Shown: positions 15,979-24,082 of the stretch, piece by piece
Layout of the letters: every line of letters begins with the position of its first letter
How positions within the stretch are numbered: position 1 is the first letter of the stretch
Assembly: GCA_016704425.1 (NCBI GenBank)
Contig: JADJAC010000011.1
Span: 310,001-374,000 of the forward strand
DNA: 64,000 nt
Direction: 5' to 3'
Origin: Sphingomonadales bacterium
GTDB lineage: Bacteria; Pseudomonadota; Alphaproteobacteria; Sphingomonadales; Sphingomonadaceae
Notes under the pieces: model-generated
Told to the model about the DNA's origin: nothing
Database searches by the model: none
The model's input: the letters and a program-made list of their open reading frames with translations, nothing else
Made by a program: the position numbers and the translations under genes

Positions 15979-17358
15979 ATGAAGCGTCTTGTCTTTTGTT
16001 TCGACGGAACCTGGAACAAGCTGTCGACGAATTGTCCGACCAATGTGGTGCTGGTTGCCGAGATGGTGGCACCCCTTGCCAAGGGGGGCGTCCCGCAAAT
16101 TGTCTATTATGACGAGGGGATCGGGACCGCAAAAAGCGAGCGCTTTACGGGCGGTGCATTTGGCAAGGGCATGATGACCAACATCCGAGAGGCCTATCGC
16201 TTCTTGTTGTTCAACTATGAGCCGGGCGACCAGATTTATGCGTTCGGTTTTTCGCGGGGCGCCTTCACTGCGCGTTCGTTCCTTGGCTTTATCCGTCATG
16301 CCGGGATACTGGATGTCGATAGCGCTGAACAGATTGACCAGGCCATCACCATCTACGAGGGCGCGTTTAAGGGTGACGGCGACGATGCGCTGCCTGCGCT
16401 CAAATTTCGCGCTCAGCATAGTTCCCAGGTATGCGTGAGCGAGTGGGATCGGGACTGGCGGCGCGAGAATTGCCCGCCGGTGGCGGCGGAGCTGCCCATC
16501 CTGGAGATCAAATATCTGGGCGTCTGGGATACGGTTGCGGCCCTTGGGTGTCCAAAACTCATTCCAGGGTCCACCTGGATCAATCGCAAATGGCGGTTCC
16601 ATGACGCAAAGCTCACGAGCAAGGTCAAGATGGCACGGCACGCGCTTGCCATTGACGAACGCCGCGTGCTGTTCGAGCCTGTCCTTTGGGATAATGTCGC
16701 TGAGTTGAATGCCAAGTGCGAGATCTCCACCTACGATCCTGAAGCGCCCTATCAGCAGAAATGGTTTCCCGGAGTCCACGGCTCGGTTGGCGGCGGAGGC
16801 CCCGTTCGAGGCCTTTCGGACGGCGCGCTCGCCTGGGTGTTGAAAGGCGCCAAGAAGGCAGGCCTTGAGCTTCGCCTCGTTGAAAACGCGCGCGCCTATT
16901 CGATCAAGCCAAACCCATTTGCGGCGCTGAGAAACGATCCTGAACTCGCCTGGCATGACCGGCAGCCGATTGCGTCGATCAAATCACTGCTGCTGTCGAG
17001 TGACCGCATTGGGCCAGACGACATCGTCAATGTAAGCGCAAGCGCGAGGCGCCGCTGGAATGCGCCGGCCACCGTACTTCCGGATAAGAAATCCTATCGG
17101 CCAAAGACGCTCAAGCTCGTCGCAGACCGCATGCAAATAGGGGCGACTGTGGCGGAGTCGGATCGCAAAAACCTGCAGCCGCATGAAGTGCAGGGGGGTG
17201 ACACGCTAGTAAAACTCGCCAAGCGCTATCTTGGCGATACAAAGCGCTATGACGAGATATTCGACGCCAATCGCGACCAGCTCGACGATCCCGATGAAAT
17301 CTTTGTGGGCATGGTGTTGAAGATTCCGGTCGGAAAAGGAGATGGGACGGAATCATAG
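15979..17358 (+). CDS. DUF2235 alpha/beta hydrolase with C-terminal LysM
   Basis: A 459-residue protein. The opening KRLVFCFDGTWNKL is the DUF2235 signature, and GFSRGAFTAR (about residues 90-99) is the nucleophile elbow with the catalytic serine. IKYLGVWDTVAALG and FPGVHGSVGGGG supply the conserved aspartate and histidine regions. The family includes Tle-type phospholipase effectors of type VI secretion. Residues from about 403 form a LysM domain (HEVQGGDTLVKLAKRYLG, ending MVLKIP), which binds peptidoglycan. No signal peptide is visible and no type VI genes are near, so the route to the wall is unclear. The ATG at 15979 has AAGGGG upstream. Confidence 0.88.
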   Translation: MKRLVFCFDGTWNKLSTNCPTNVVLVAEMVAPLAKGGVPQIVYYDEGIGTAKSERFTGGAFGKGMMTNIREAYRFLLFNYEPGDQIYAFGFSRGAFTARSFLGFIRHAGILDVDSAEQIDQAITIYEGAFKGDGDDALPALKFRAQHSSQVCVSEWDRDWRRENCPPVAAELPILEIKYLGVWDTVAALGCPKLIPGSTWINRKWRFHDAKLTSKVKMARHALAIDERRVLFEPVLWDNVAELNAKCEISTYDPEAPYQQKWFPGVHGSVGGGGPVRGLSDGALAWVLKGAKKAGLELRLVENARAYSIKPNPFAALRNDPELAWHDRQPIASIKSLLLSSDRIGPDDIVNVSASARRRWNAPATVLPDKKSYRPKTLKLVADRMQIGATVAESDRKNLQPHEVQGGDTLVKLAKRYLGDTKRYDEIFDANRDQLDDPDEIFVGMVLKIPVGKGDGTES

Positions 17359-17373
17359 GTGCGGACTGAAATT

Positions 17374-18069
17374 TTAGGTCCAGCTCATGATTTCTTCGTA
17401 TACGCTTTCTGAAAACCGAATGGCTCGCTGTTGCTCGGTATCACCGCCCCGAATATGGATACCCCAAGCCTTGTATCCGTCGCCAGCAGTGTTGCCCGTC
17501 AAAAGCGGTCCGCCGCTCATGCCGGCATAAGTTGGCTGGTCGACGTAGTGATAGGTTTTGGGGCTGCTCGGCTCAACCGAGAGGCGGGCATGCCAGGGCT
17601 CAGCCTTGCCCTTGCAAGTCCCCTCGTCAGGATACCCGACAAGTAGCTTCTCCGTCAGGCCTTGAGCTGTTGAAACTGCAACGGGCAATCCATTGAAGCG
17701 ATCCGCACCGAGGGGGTTGATCCTTAGGAGAGCGTAATCGCAGTCGCCGGGTGCGACGTGGGCATCTTCAAATGCTTGCGGAAACGACCACCCTGTTGCG
17801 TCACGCGTTGCAAGTGCGGTCGCACCATTTCGCCCGAACCACAAACTGATCCATACTGCCTCGCGGCGCACGTCGTGGTGAAAGACATTGTGTGCGGCGG
17901 TCAGCACATGACGACGCACATTGCCGTTGTCGATCAGGAAGCCTGTGCCCGTGCGATAGATACCAAGCCCGTCCGGTCCTATTCCGAAATAGCTCTTCGC
18001 AAAGCAGATCGCATTGCGGTGAGGGGGGCCAATTCCAAAGCCCGGGTCAAGTTGATCGGGACAAGGCAT
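17374..18069 (-). CDS. Trypsin-like serine protease
   Basis: A 231-residue chymotrypsin-fold protease with the full triad: His60 in LTAAHN, Asp111 in PGDCDYALL and Ser185 in YAGMSGGPLL. GTGFLIDNGNVRRH before the histidine is typical of the V8/trypsin-like group. There is no signal peptide or membrane segment at the N-terminus, so it may act in the cytoplasm or be moved by other means. The stop lies 15 bp from the end of the convergent DUF2235 gene. It starts three bases after the lipoprotein gene ends, so the two are coupled. Confidence 0.85.
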   Translation of the reverse strand: MPCPDQLDPGFGIGPPHRNAICFAKSYFGIGPDGLGIYRTGTGFLIDNGNVRRHVLTAAHNVFHHDVRREAVWISLWFGRNGATALATRDATGWSFPQAFEDAHVAPGDCDYALLRINPLGADRFNGLPVAVSTAQGLTEKLLVGYPDEGTCKGKAEPWHARLSVEPSSPKTYHYVDQPTYAGMSGGPLLTGNTAGDGYKAWGIHIRGGDTEQQRAIRFSESVYEEIMSWT

Positions 18070-18072
18070 ACA

Positions 18073-19323
18073 TCAGCCCTCATCCGCTGGAGGCTTGTCC
18101 TTGGCTGGCGGTGCATCGCTATCGCCTGCGCTGTGCGGTGCGGCCTTTGCGTCCTGCGACAAGCGACCGCCGATGAGCTTGTAGGCTGTGTTCGGGCAGG
18201 AGGCCGCCTTGGCCACGCCGTTGCACGCCTCGCGCGCAGCGTTTTGCTGGGCTGCCAGCTTGCCCACGGCCTCCAAATAGGATGTCTGGGCTTCGACATT
18301 TTTCTGCTTGAGGCCCAAAGCATCTGTCGGTGCCGAGATTGCAGCTTCCGCAATCTTGAAGGGCAAGGAGGCAAGGCCTACCAGCTCACTCTTTCCGTCG
18401 CGCTGATATTTGGTGAGGACGCCATCGGTAAAATCGAGCGTATATTTCTGCTCGGCGGTTACGCCAGACGGCAGCGAGACATGAACAAGTGAGTTGGGGT
18501 CGGGGATGAGAAAGATGTCACTGAGGCGAAACGCGCCGCGCACATCAAGGGTCACAGCGCGTGGGCGATAGGGGCGATAGCAAATTCCGCGCACACACGC
18601 AGCGGTATCGCCGGTCGCAACGGAGCGCGCGGTCGGGAATCCAGCCATGACCGCGCCACGCGCGGGCGCTGCAACCTGAATACGGATGAGCCCGCCATCT
18701 CGGTCTGCATTATCAACGCCGGCTTCGGACATGGCACGGCACCTGAGCAGTCTCTCCTGCATTGCCGGCTTGTCGGCACTGGGATCCGATCCAAGCTTTC
18801 TCAGTTGTTCGACAAATGGAAGAGCGCGTCCAGCGACCGCATCGCCGCATTGCTTCGCATAATATTCAACAAGCTTGGCGTTGGCTTCAGTCGCCGCAGC
18901 CGGCAATTCGTCTACGGAATAGACGCCAGCGAAGACGACTGTGCCGCTTGCATCCTCACTGGACTGCAGGAAAACAACACTCTTGGTGACGGCCGTCAGA
19001 ATCTCGGTTAGGCGGCCTGTCGAGGTAACCTCAACCTTCGAGAGGAGATTGGTCTTGCCATCGACCGTCACGGTCACATTATTGTCCGCAGCCCCGCTTT
19101 GTGGCAGATGCGCGACCAGCTGATGGTCAGGATCACCGGTCACGAGCGGCCCATCGAGCAGGACCGACACAATGCCAGCTGTCTCGACCACGCGCAGTCG
19201 CATCTTTCCAAGCGGCAACTGGTAGGCGATTCCTGACGGCTGGGAGAGCCCAAGCGGTCGGGTCTCCACAGTCGCGCAGGCCGACACGGCACAGGCGAGT
19301 AACGCAATCCCTAATCTGCGCAT
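18073..19323 (-). CDS. Lipoprotein of unknown function
   Basis: A 416-residue protein with a lipoprotein signal: MRRLGIALLACAVSAC, the cysteine being the lipidation site. The body has beta-rich stretches (QLPLGKMRLRVVE, NVTVTVDGKTNLLSKVEV, PRAVTLDVRGAFRLSDIF) and a helical C-terminus that ends in a charged, proline-rich tail (PPAKDKPPADEG). I do not recognise a family. The ATG at 19323 follows GGAG; a TTG one codon earlier is less likely. It sits between the membrane protein and protease genes, and its product is expected at the periplasmic face of a membrane. Confidence 0.8.
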   Translation of the reverse strand: MRRLGIALLACAVSACATVETRPLGLSQPSGIAYQLPLGKMRLRVVETAGIVSVLLDGPLVTGDPDHQLVAHLPQSGAADNNVTVTVDGKTNLLSKVEVTSTGRLTEILTAVTKSVVFLQSSEDASGTVVFAGVYSVDELPAAATEANAKLVEYYAKQCGDAVAGRALPFVEQLRKLGSDPSADKPAMQERLLRCRAMSEAGVDNADRDGGLIRIQVAAPARGAVMAGFPTARSVATGDTAACVRGICYRPYRPRAVTLDVRGAFRLSDIFLIPDPNSLVHVSLPSGVTAEQKYTLDFTDGVLTKYQRDGKSELVGLASLPFKIAEAAISAPTDALGLKQKNVEAQTSYLEAVGKLAAQQNAAREACNGVAKAASCPNTAYKLIGGRLSQDAKAAPHSAGDSDAPPAKDKPPADEG

Positions 19324-19380
19324 CAACCGTCTCCTCAGGCATTGTTGGTGAATATTATGGTGTGGCGAGTATTTCGTCGG

Positions 19381-20406
19381 CTATGGTGCCTTTTCGCCGT
19401 AAGGCTTGACGAGCTTGAGAAACGCCTCGTTTTTCCGGAGTTCCTGAAGGTCATTGTCGCTGCCTTCCGGATTGGAAATGAACCAAAGACGCCGCGCATA
19501 GTCGGAATCCAGCTGGACGGCGCGCCTTGCTGCCTCCAGCGCATCCTTGGTCGCTGCTTCGATGTCCGCCTTGCTGGCCCCCCGTTCGCGCCGCGCCATG
19601 AGACGCTGCCCGTTCGCAGCCGCAAGATAGAACCAATAACTTGGATTTCTGGTCGCGACGGTGTTTTTGAGTTCGTCACCGATGGTGAGGACGCGCTCAT
19701 AGCCATCGGGCTTGTAGAGAAGGTCAAACATAAGGTCCAAGGCATCGTTCAAGGTCGGTTCCGGGCTTTCCGCAATGGAGCGCGACAGCGCCGAACTTCC
19801 ATCATCAGCGGCCCGTGCTTCGCGCAGGACGGTGCGCTTGAGGCCTCCTTCCAACGGCCGATTGAGCTCCTCCTCAATCTTTGCAAAGCCACTCGCCAGC
19901 ACAAGCCGGGTGTGGAGGTACATAGTAATGAAACCGGTAATAACGCCGGTGATTAAAAGCAGAGGCGCGATTGCGGGAAGTGCGCCTGCCGAACCATTGA
20001 AGACGGTCGCCGTCTCCTGGATGTACATCCGGAAATCATAGAGCGCATCATTGAGCTTGTGGAGTTGGCTCAGTCCCACGCCGACCAACATTGTTGTCAG
20101 CCAGTCCGAAATTCGTTCCAGGTTCGTGTTTGACTGAAGGCGCGGTTGCTGTGTGTTTTTCGTCGCATTGAGCGAGCTGCCGTCGCTCATCAGGAGCCTG
20201 GGAACTGCAAATATGAAGCCAAGGACAGCGCCGCTCGACAAAGCGGCCAGAAAGATTTGCCCTCCAATACCGACCGCAGCGAGAAGGCCTTTGCATTGCG
20301 ACGCGAGCAAGCTCGCCACGGTCAATGCGAGCACGGCGTAAAGGACATAGGTAAGATAGTCGAGTTCTTTTGGAACAGATGCTCCAAACGTCCTGCCAAT
20401 CTTCAT
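19381..20406 (-). CDS. Membrane protein with helical cytoplasmic domain, unknown function
   Basis: A 341-residue protein with three or four membrane helices in the first 175 residues (YVLYAVLALTVASLL, FLAALSSGAVLGFIFAVP, IAPLLLITGVITGFITMYL) and a soluble helical C-terminus with TPR-like character (NPSYWFYLAAANGQRLMA, DALEAARRAVQLDSDYARRLWF). A good AGGAGA site precedes the ATG. It is the first gene of the minus-strand block with the lipoprotein and the protease, 57 bp before the lipoprotein. I cannot assign a family. The topology suggests a sensor or scaffold at the inner membrane. Confidence 0.75.
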   Translation of the reverse strand: MKIGRTFGASVPKELDYLTYVLYAVLALTVASLLASQCKGLLAAVGIGGQIFLAALSSGAVLGFIFAVPRLLMSDGSSLNATKNTQQPRLQSNTNLERISDWLTTMLVGVGLSQLHKLNDALYDFRMYIQETATVFNGSAGALPAIAPLLLITGVITGFITMYLHTRLVLASGFAKIEEELNRPLEGGLKRTVLREARAADDGSSALSRSIAESPEPTLNDALDLMFDLLYKPDGYERVLTIGDELKNTVATRNPSYWFYLAAANGQRLMARRERGASKADIEAATKDALEAARRAVQLDSDYARRLWFISNPEGSDNDLQELRKNEAFLKLVKPYGEKAP

Positions 20407-20785
20407 GAGAAGACTCTCCTCATTAATTCTTCTATTGCAAGAATTTCCGGCTTATCTCCAAGATTGGCTAGCGTCCGGCACATTGACAGAGTCGGACGAT
20501 ATAAAGTGAATCTCTATTTACCTCTTTCCAGTGATGTTGTGAAGGAAAAATTCAGTCTAAGCGTCGATTGTTATCTATATGGAGAATGAATTGCGCTCAA
20601 AATTTTCAAGCGTCAATGCCTTATATTATTGCAAGTGTTGCAAGTGATGAAGAATGGCGAATCTAATGTGAGGTGAATACATCCGGAATCGAATGTAATT
20701 ACCGCTTGCCAACGGACAAAAAGCAGTGTTGTTTTCACACTTGAACAAACGAGTCCGCCTTTGCGAATCGCTATTGGGGGTAGGA
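20407..20785. other. Divergent intergenic region
   Basis: About 380 bp between the membrane-protein gene (minus) and the small YD-repeat gene (plus). It is AT-rich around 20,500-20,660 and should contain promoters for both directions. It includes CTATTGGGGGTAGGA directly before the start at 20786, giving a ribosome-binding site. No gene or repeat is apparent. Confidence 0.55.
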
Positions 20786-20985
20786 ATGCAAAAATCAGTC
20801 GTAACTATCAGCCTCTTGCTTGCCTCCGTGTCGTTTCCGGCCCTGGCAGCCGAGACCATTGCCTACAAATATGACGCAAAGGGTCGCCTGATCGAAGTCA
20901 AACGCACGGGCACGGTCAACAACAATGTCACTACTGCCTACACCCACGACAAGGCCAACAACCGCAAGACGGTGGTGGTCACCGG
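20786..20985 (+). pseudogene. Small secreted YD-repeat peptide, split by an IS
   Basis: The gene starts at the ATG at 20786 with a clear signal peptide (MQKSVVTISLLLASVSFPAL, then AAE) and continues with two YD-like units, AYKYDAKGRLIEVKRTG and TAYTHDKANNRKTVVVTG. The frame is interrupted at 20985 by the IS3-family element. If the element and one CCGG duplicate are removed, the frame continues at 22246 as SPNPPPP and ends at TAG 22268-22270, giving 74 residues. The peptide lies directly before the second Rhs gene and reads in the same direction. It looks like a one-repeat relative of the Rhs shell. Its role is unknown. Confidence 0.75.
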
Positions 20986-21049
20986 TGGTCTGAGCCCCGC
21001 GTTTTCCTCCAGATTTGAGTAGAGTCCGGCCCAACAATGGAGTCGGACG

Positions 21050-21316
21050 ATGAAGCGAAGCAGGTTCAGCGAAGAGCAGATCATAGCGATCTTGAAGGAG
21101 CAGGAGGCCGGGATGCCGACGGCGGATGTATGCCGCCGCCACGGTGTCAGCAGCGCCACGTTTTACAAGTGGAAGGCCAAGTTCGGCGGGCTGGAGGTGT
21201 CGGATGCGAAGCGGCTGCGGCAGCTTGAGGACGAGAACGCGAAGCTGAAGAAGCTTTTGGCCGAGGCGATGCTCGACAACGCGATGCTCAAGGAGATCAC
21301 TGCAAAAAAATGGTGA
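21050..21316 (+). CDS. IS3-family transposase OrfA
   Basis: An 88-residue DNA-binding subunit: RFSEEQIIAILKEQEAGMP, VCRRHGVSSATFYKWKAKFGG and a leucine-zipper-like LRQLEDENAKLKKLLAEAM. It ends at 21316 just after a run of seven A (21304-21310), the expected site for -1 slippage into OrfB. Confidence 0.93.
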   Translation: MKRSRFSEEQIIAILKEQEAGMPTADVCRRHGVSSATFYKWKAKFGGLEVSDAKRLRQLEDENAKLKKLLAEAMLDNAMLKEITAKKW

Positions 21317-22215
21317 CGCCCGCCGCCAGACGGGAAGCAGTGGCGCATCTCGAAGAGCTGTTCGAGGTGAGCCAGCGGCGGGCGTGCGATGTGCTGGGGG
21401 TGGACCGCACGATGGTGCGGTATCGCAGGCGGCGTGACGACGATGCCGGCATCCGGGAGCGGATGCGGGCACTGGCGGCCGAGCGTCGGCGGTTCGGCTA
21501 TCGCCGCTTGCACTGGCTGCTGGGACGCGAGGGCGTGATGATCAACCACAAGAAGTTCCGGCGGTTGTACCGGGAGGAGCTGCTTCAGGTGCGCCGCCGG
21601 GGTGGCCGCAAGCGGGCGCTCGGCACTCGCGCGCCGATGGCGATCCCGCAGGGGCGGAACCAGCGCTGGTCGCTCGACTTCGTGTCGGATGCGTTCGCTT
21701 GTGGCCGCCGGTTCCGGATCTTTGCCGTGGTCGACGACTTCACCCGCGAGTGTGTCCGGCTGATCGCCGACACCTCGATCTCGGGGCTGCGGGTGGCACG
21801 GGAACTGGACTGGGCGATCGCGGAGCGGGCACGTCCGGCGATGGTCGTCAGCGATAACGGCACCGAGCTGACCAGCATGGCGATCCTGCGCTGGTCGAAG
21901 GAACGCGAGGTCGAGTGGCACTACATCGCTCCTGGCAAGCCGCAGCAGAACGGGTTCATCGAGAGCTTCAACGCCCGCTTGCGCGACGAATGCCTCAACG
22001 AGACGATCTTCACCAGCTTGGCCCAGGCCCGCTCGGTGCTCGCCGCCTGGCGGCATGATTACAACCATCACCGGCCCCACTCGAGCCTTGGCAACATGAC
22101 CCCGGCCGAGATGGCGGCCAAAGCAATCGGCAAACCGGGTTGGGGGTTAACCCCCAACCCGGTTGTCATCACGCCCACACAAGGGCATCAACAGGGCCTC
22201 CGGCTCTACTCATAG
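21310..22215 (+). CDS. IS3-family transposase OrfB (integrase core)
   Basis: A 301-residue rve-type catalytic subunit. The N-terminal HTH_21 region includes ERRRFGYRRLHWLLGREG. The DDE residues lie in RWSLDFVSDAF, VVSDNGTEL and GKPQQNGFIESFNARLRDECLNE. The C-terminal NHHRPHSSLGNMTPAE is characteristic. OrfB overlaps OrfA by seven bases at the A7 run, so the active transposase is an OrfAB fusion. Confidence 0.94.
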   Translation: MVTPAARREAVAHLEELFEVSQRRACDVLGVDRTMVRYRRRRDDDAGIRERMRALAAERRRFGYRRLHWLLGREGVMINHKKFRRLYREELLQVRRRGGRKRALGTRAPMAIPQGRNQRWSLDFVSDAFACGRRFRIFAVVDDFTRECVRLIADTSISGLRVARELDWAIAERARPAMVVSDNGTELTSMAILRWSKEREVEWHYIAPGKPQQNGFIESFNARLRDECLNETIFTSLAQARSVLAAWRHDYNHHRPHSSLGNMTPAEMAAKAIGKPGWGLTPNPVVITPTQGHQQGLRLYS

Positions 22216-22324
22216 GTGGAGGAACGTCGGGGCTCAGACCACCGGCTCTCCCAATCCGCCTCCGCCGTAGGACCCGAATGGATCGAGCAGGCAATCGTAG
22301 CGTTTGAGGCAAAGGGGTTTGGCG

Positions 22325-24082
22325 GTGAAGTTTTCTAAAATGCTCGTGGGCCTGTTGGTCTTTGTGGCAATGACGACGAACGGACCTGCGCAGGCACAGT
22401 CGGTGCAATCGCTCGATCTGCCGCCTCAGCAAAGCATGAAAGACCAGAACGACGTCAATTGGCTCAATGCTATGTACGAGCCCGAGTCTCGCGAACTTTC
22501 GATCGGCGTGGAGGGGGCCGATCTCACCTTTGTCCGCCATAATTCGAGCGGCGGGTGGGGCAGCAACATGCTGAATTCCGTAACCTATGGCGCCTATACT
22601 GTCACTCTGCTGCTGGGGTACTCCAGTAAAGTATTTGACCGTCCCGGGACAGCTGGCAACCCCGCCAATGACGGCATTTTGCGACCCAAGGATCATGATG
22701 GCTCGATCCTGACCGAGACAGGGTCCGGGTTCACCTATACGGCACGTGATGGATCGGTCTTTTCCTTCACCAAGACGTATCAATCATACAGCTTTTTCGG
22801 CAGAAACGCGATCGTTGCGACCCAGATTACCCGCCCAAATGGCGAGATCACGAGTTTTACCTACAAGACCTATGCATTTCCTGTGGCAGGTAGCCCTTCG
22901 GTTAACGAGCTGCGCCTCCAATCGGTCAACAACAACCGAGGCCAGCAGTATAAATTCAGCTATGCTGCGCCAAATTCAGGGGTTTTGACGTCGGTCAGCG
23001 CAATCAACAACGCGGTCGACTATTGCGCGCCTTCTGCTGACGCTTGCAGCGGATTCTCGCAGTCTTGGCCAACAGTGAGCTTCAGTCTGTCGCCCAACGC
23101 GCAGGGCGGAGAAACCTTGCTGAAAACGGATCCTGTCGGCAATGTTTGGACGTATGCCTATGGCACGAATGTGGATGGCGACCTATCGACTGAAACCTTC
23201 AGACGGCCGACCGAAGCTCAGGATAATATCTCGGTAGCCTATAAGACCGTCGCTGCGATTGATCGGGGAGATTTCACGCATATCGCATCACCCTATTTGT
23301 TGAAGCCCTTCAAAGTTAAGTCCGTCACGAGACCCGGTCAATTCTGGAACTATGCGTTCGGCAAGCCTTTTGGCTACTTGTGGCAGGGGACAATTACCGA
23401 CCCGCTGGCCAACGTCGATGTTTTTCAAGCTCAAGGCGTCGTGACCGGAACGTCACGGATCTTCAAGGATCCGTTAAACAGAGTGACCCGCTACGAACTG
23501 GATTATTACGATCGCTATTATTCCGCGACGAATCCTGAGCTAAATCTTGCGACTGCCACGCTCGATTTGCGCGGCAACACAACCGCGCTGCGGCGGACGG
23601 CCAAGCCAAGCACGGGGCTTGCAGACATTGTGTCCAGCCTCGCTCTCGCCGCGACGTGCACCAACTACGCCACATGCAACAAGCCCAACTCATTTACGGA
23701 CCCGTTGGGTAACCGCACCGACTATACATATGATCCAGTCCACGGCGGCTTGCTCACCGAGACGCTGCCACCAGCGCCAAACGGTGTTCGCCCGCAAAAA
23801 CGCTACAGCTATGGGCAGGTTTACGCCTGGGTGAAGAATGCAAGTGGTGTTCTGGTGCAGGCGTCGTCGCCGATTTGGCTTGTCACACAGATCTCCGAAT
23901 GCCGCACGACCGCGAGTTGTGTTGGAACGGCCGACGAGACCAGAACGACATTCGGCTATGGCGCGGCAGGGACGGTCAACGCTCAGCGGGTGATGTCGAA
24001 GACCGTGGCGTCGGGTGATGGCACTCTGTCGACAACCACAGCCTATACCTATGATTGCGGATACGACGCGCTGGCGCTATGA
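22325..24082 (+). CDS. Second Rhs/YD-repeat protein, N-terminal half (gene broken)
   Basis: The GTG at 22325 follows AAAGGGG and starts a signal peptide (MKFSKMLVGLLVFVAM, cleavage after AQAQ). The half-protein has about 585 residues of the Rhs shell: VGNVWTYAYGT, DPLNRVTRYELDYYD, DPLGNRTDYTYDPVHGG and TYTYD. At about 24,055 the frame is lost: TYTYD is followed by CGYDALAL and a stop, whereas the next frame continues ADTTRWRYDVMRRVVG. Comparison with usual Rhs wording suggests that roughly 15 codons between TYTYD and ADTTRW are gone, with a length not divisible by three. The N-half and C-half are one gene broken by this deletion. Confidence 0.85.
   Translation: MKFSKMLVGLLVFVAMTTNGPAQAQSVQSLDLPPQQSMKDQNDVNWLNAMYEPESRELSIGVEGADLTFVRHNSSGGWGSNMLNSVTYGAYTVTLLLGYSSKVFDRPGTAGNPANDGILRPKDHDGSILTETGSGFTYTARDGSVFSFTKTYQSYSFFGRNAIVATQITRPNGEITSFTYKTYAFPVAGSPSVNELRLQSVNNNRGQQYKFSYAAPNSGVLTSVSAINNAVDYCAPSADACSGFSQSWPTVSFSLSPNAQGGETLLKTDPVGNVWTYAYGTNVDGDLSTETFRRPTEAQDNISVAYKTVAAIDRGDFTHIASPYLLKPFKVKSVTRPGQFWNYAFGKPFGYLWQGTITDPLANVDVFQAQGVVTGTSRIFKDPLNRVTRYELDYYDRYYSATNPELNLATATLDLRGNTTALRRTAKPSTGLADIVSSLALAATCTNYATCNKPNSFTDPLGNRTDYTYDPVHGGLLTETLPPAPNGVRPQKRYSYGQVYAWVKNASGVLVQASSPIWLVTQISECRTTASCVGTADETRTTFGYGAAGTVNAQRVMSKTVASGDGTLSTTTAYTYDCGYDALAL

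Larger units (their letters stand above)
20986..22241 (+). mobile_element. IS3-family insertion sequence, 1256 bp
   Basis: The terminal inverted repeats begin TGGTCTGAGCCCCG at 20986 and, reversed, at 22241; they agree for about 25 bases with few differences. A 4-bp duplication CCGG flanks the element (20982-20985 and 22242-22245). Two overlapping transposase frames are joined by an A7 run. The clean duplication and intact frames suggest a recent insertion. Confidence 0.93.
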
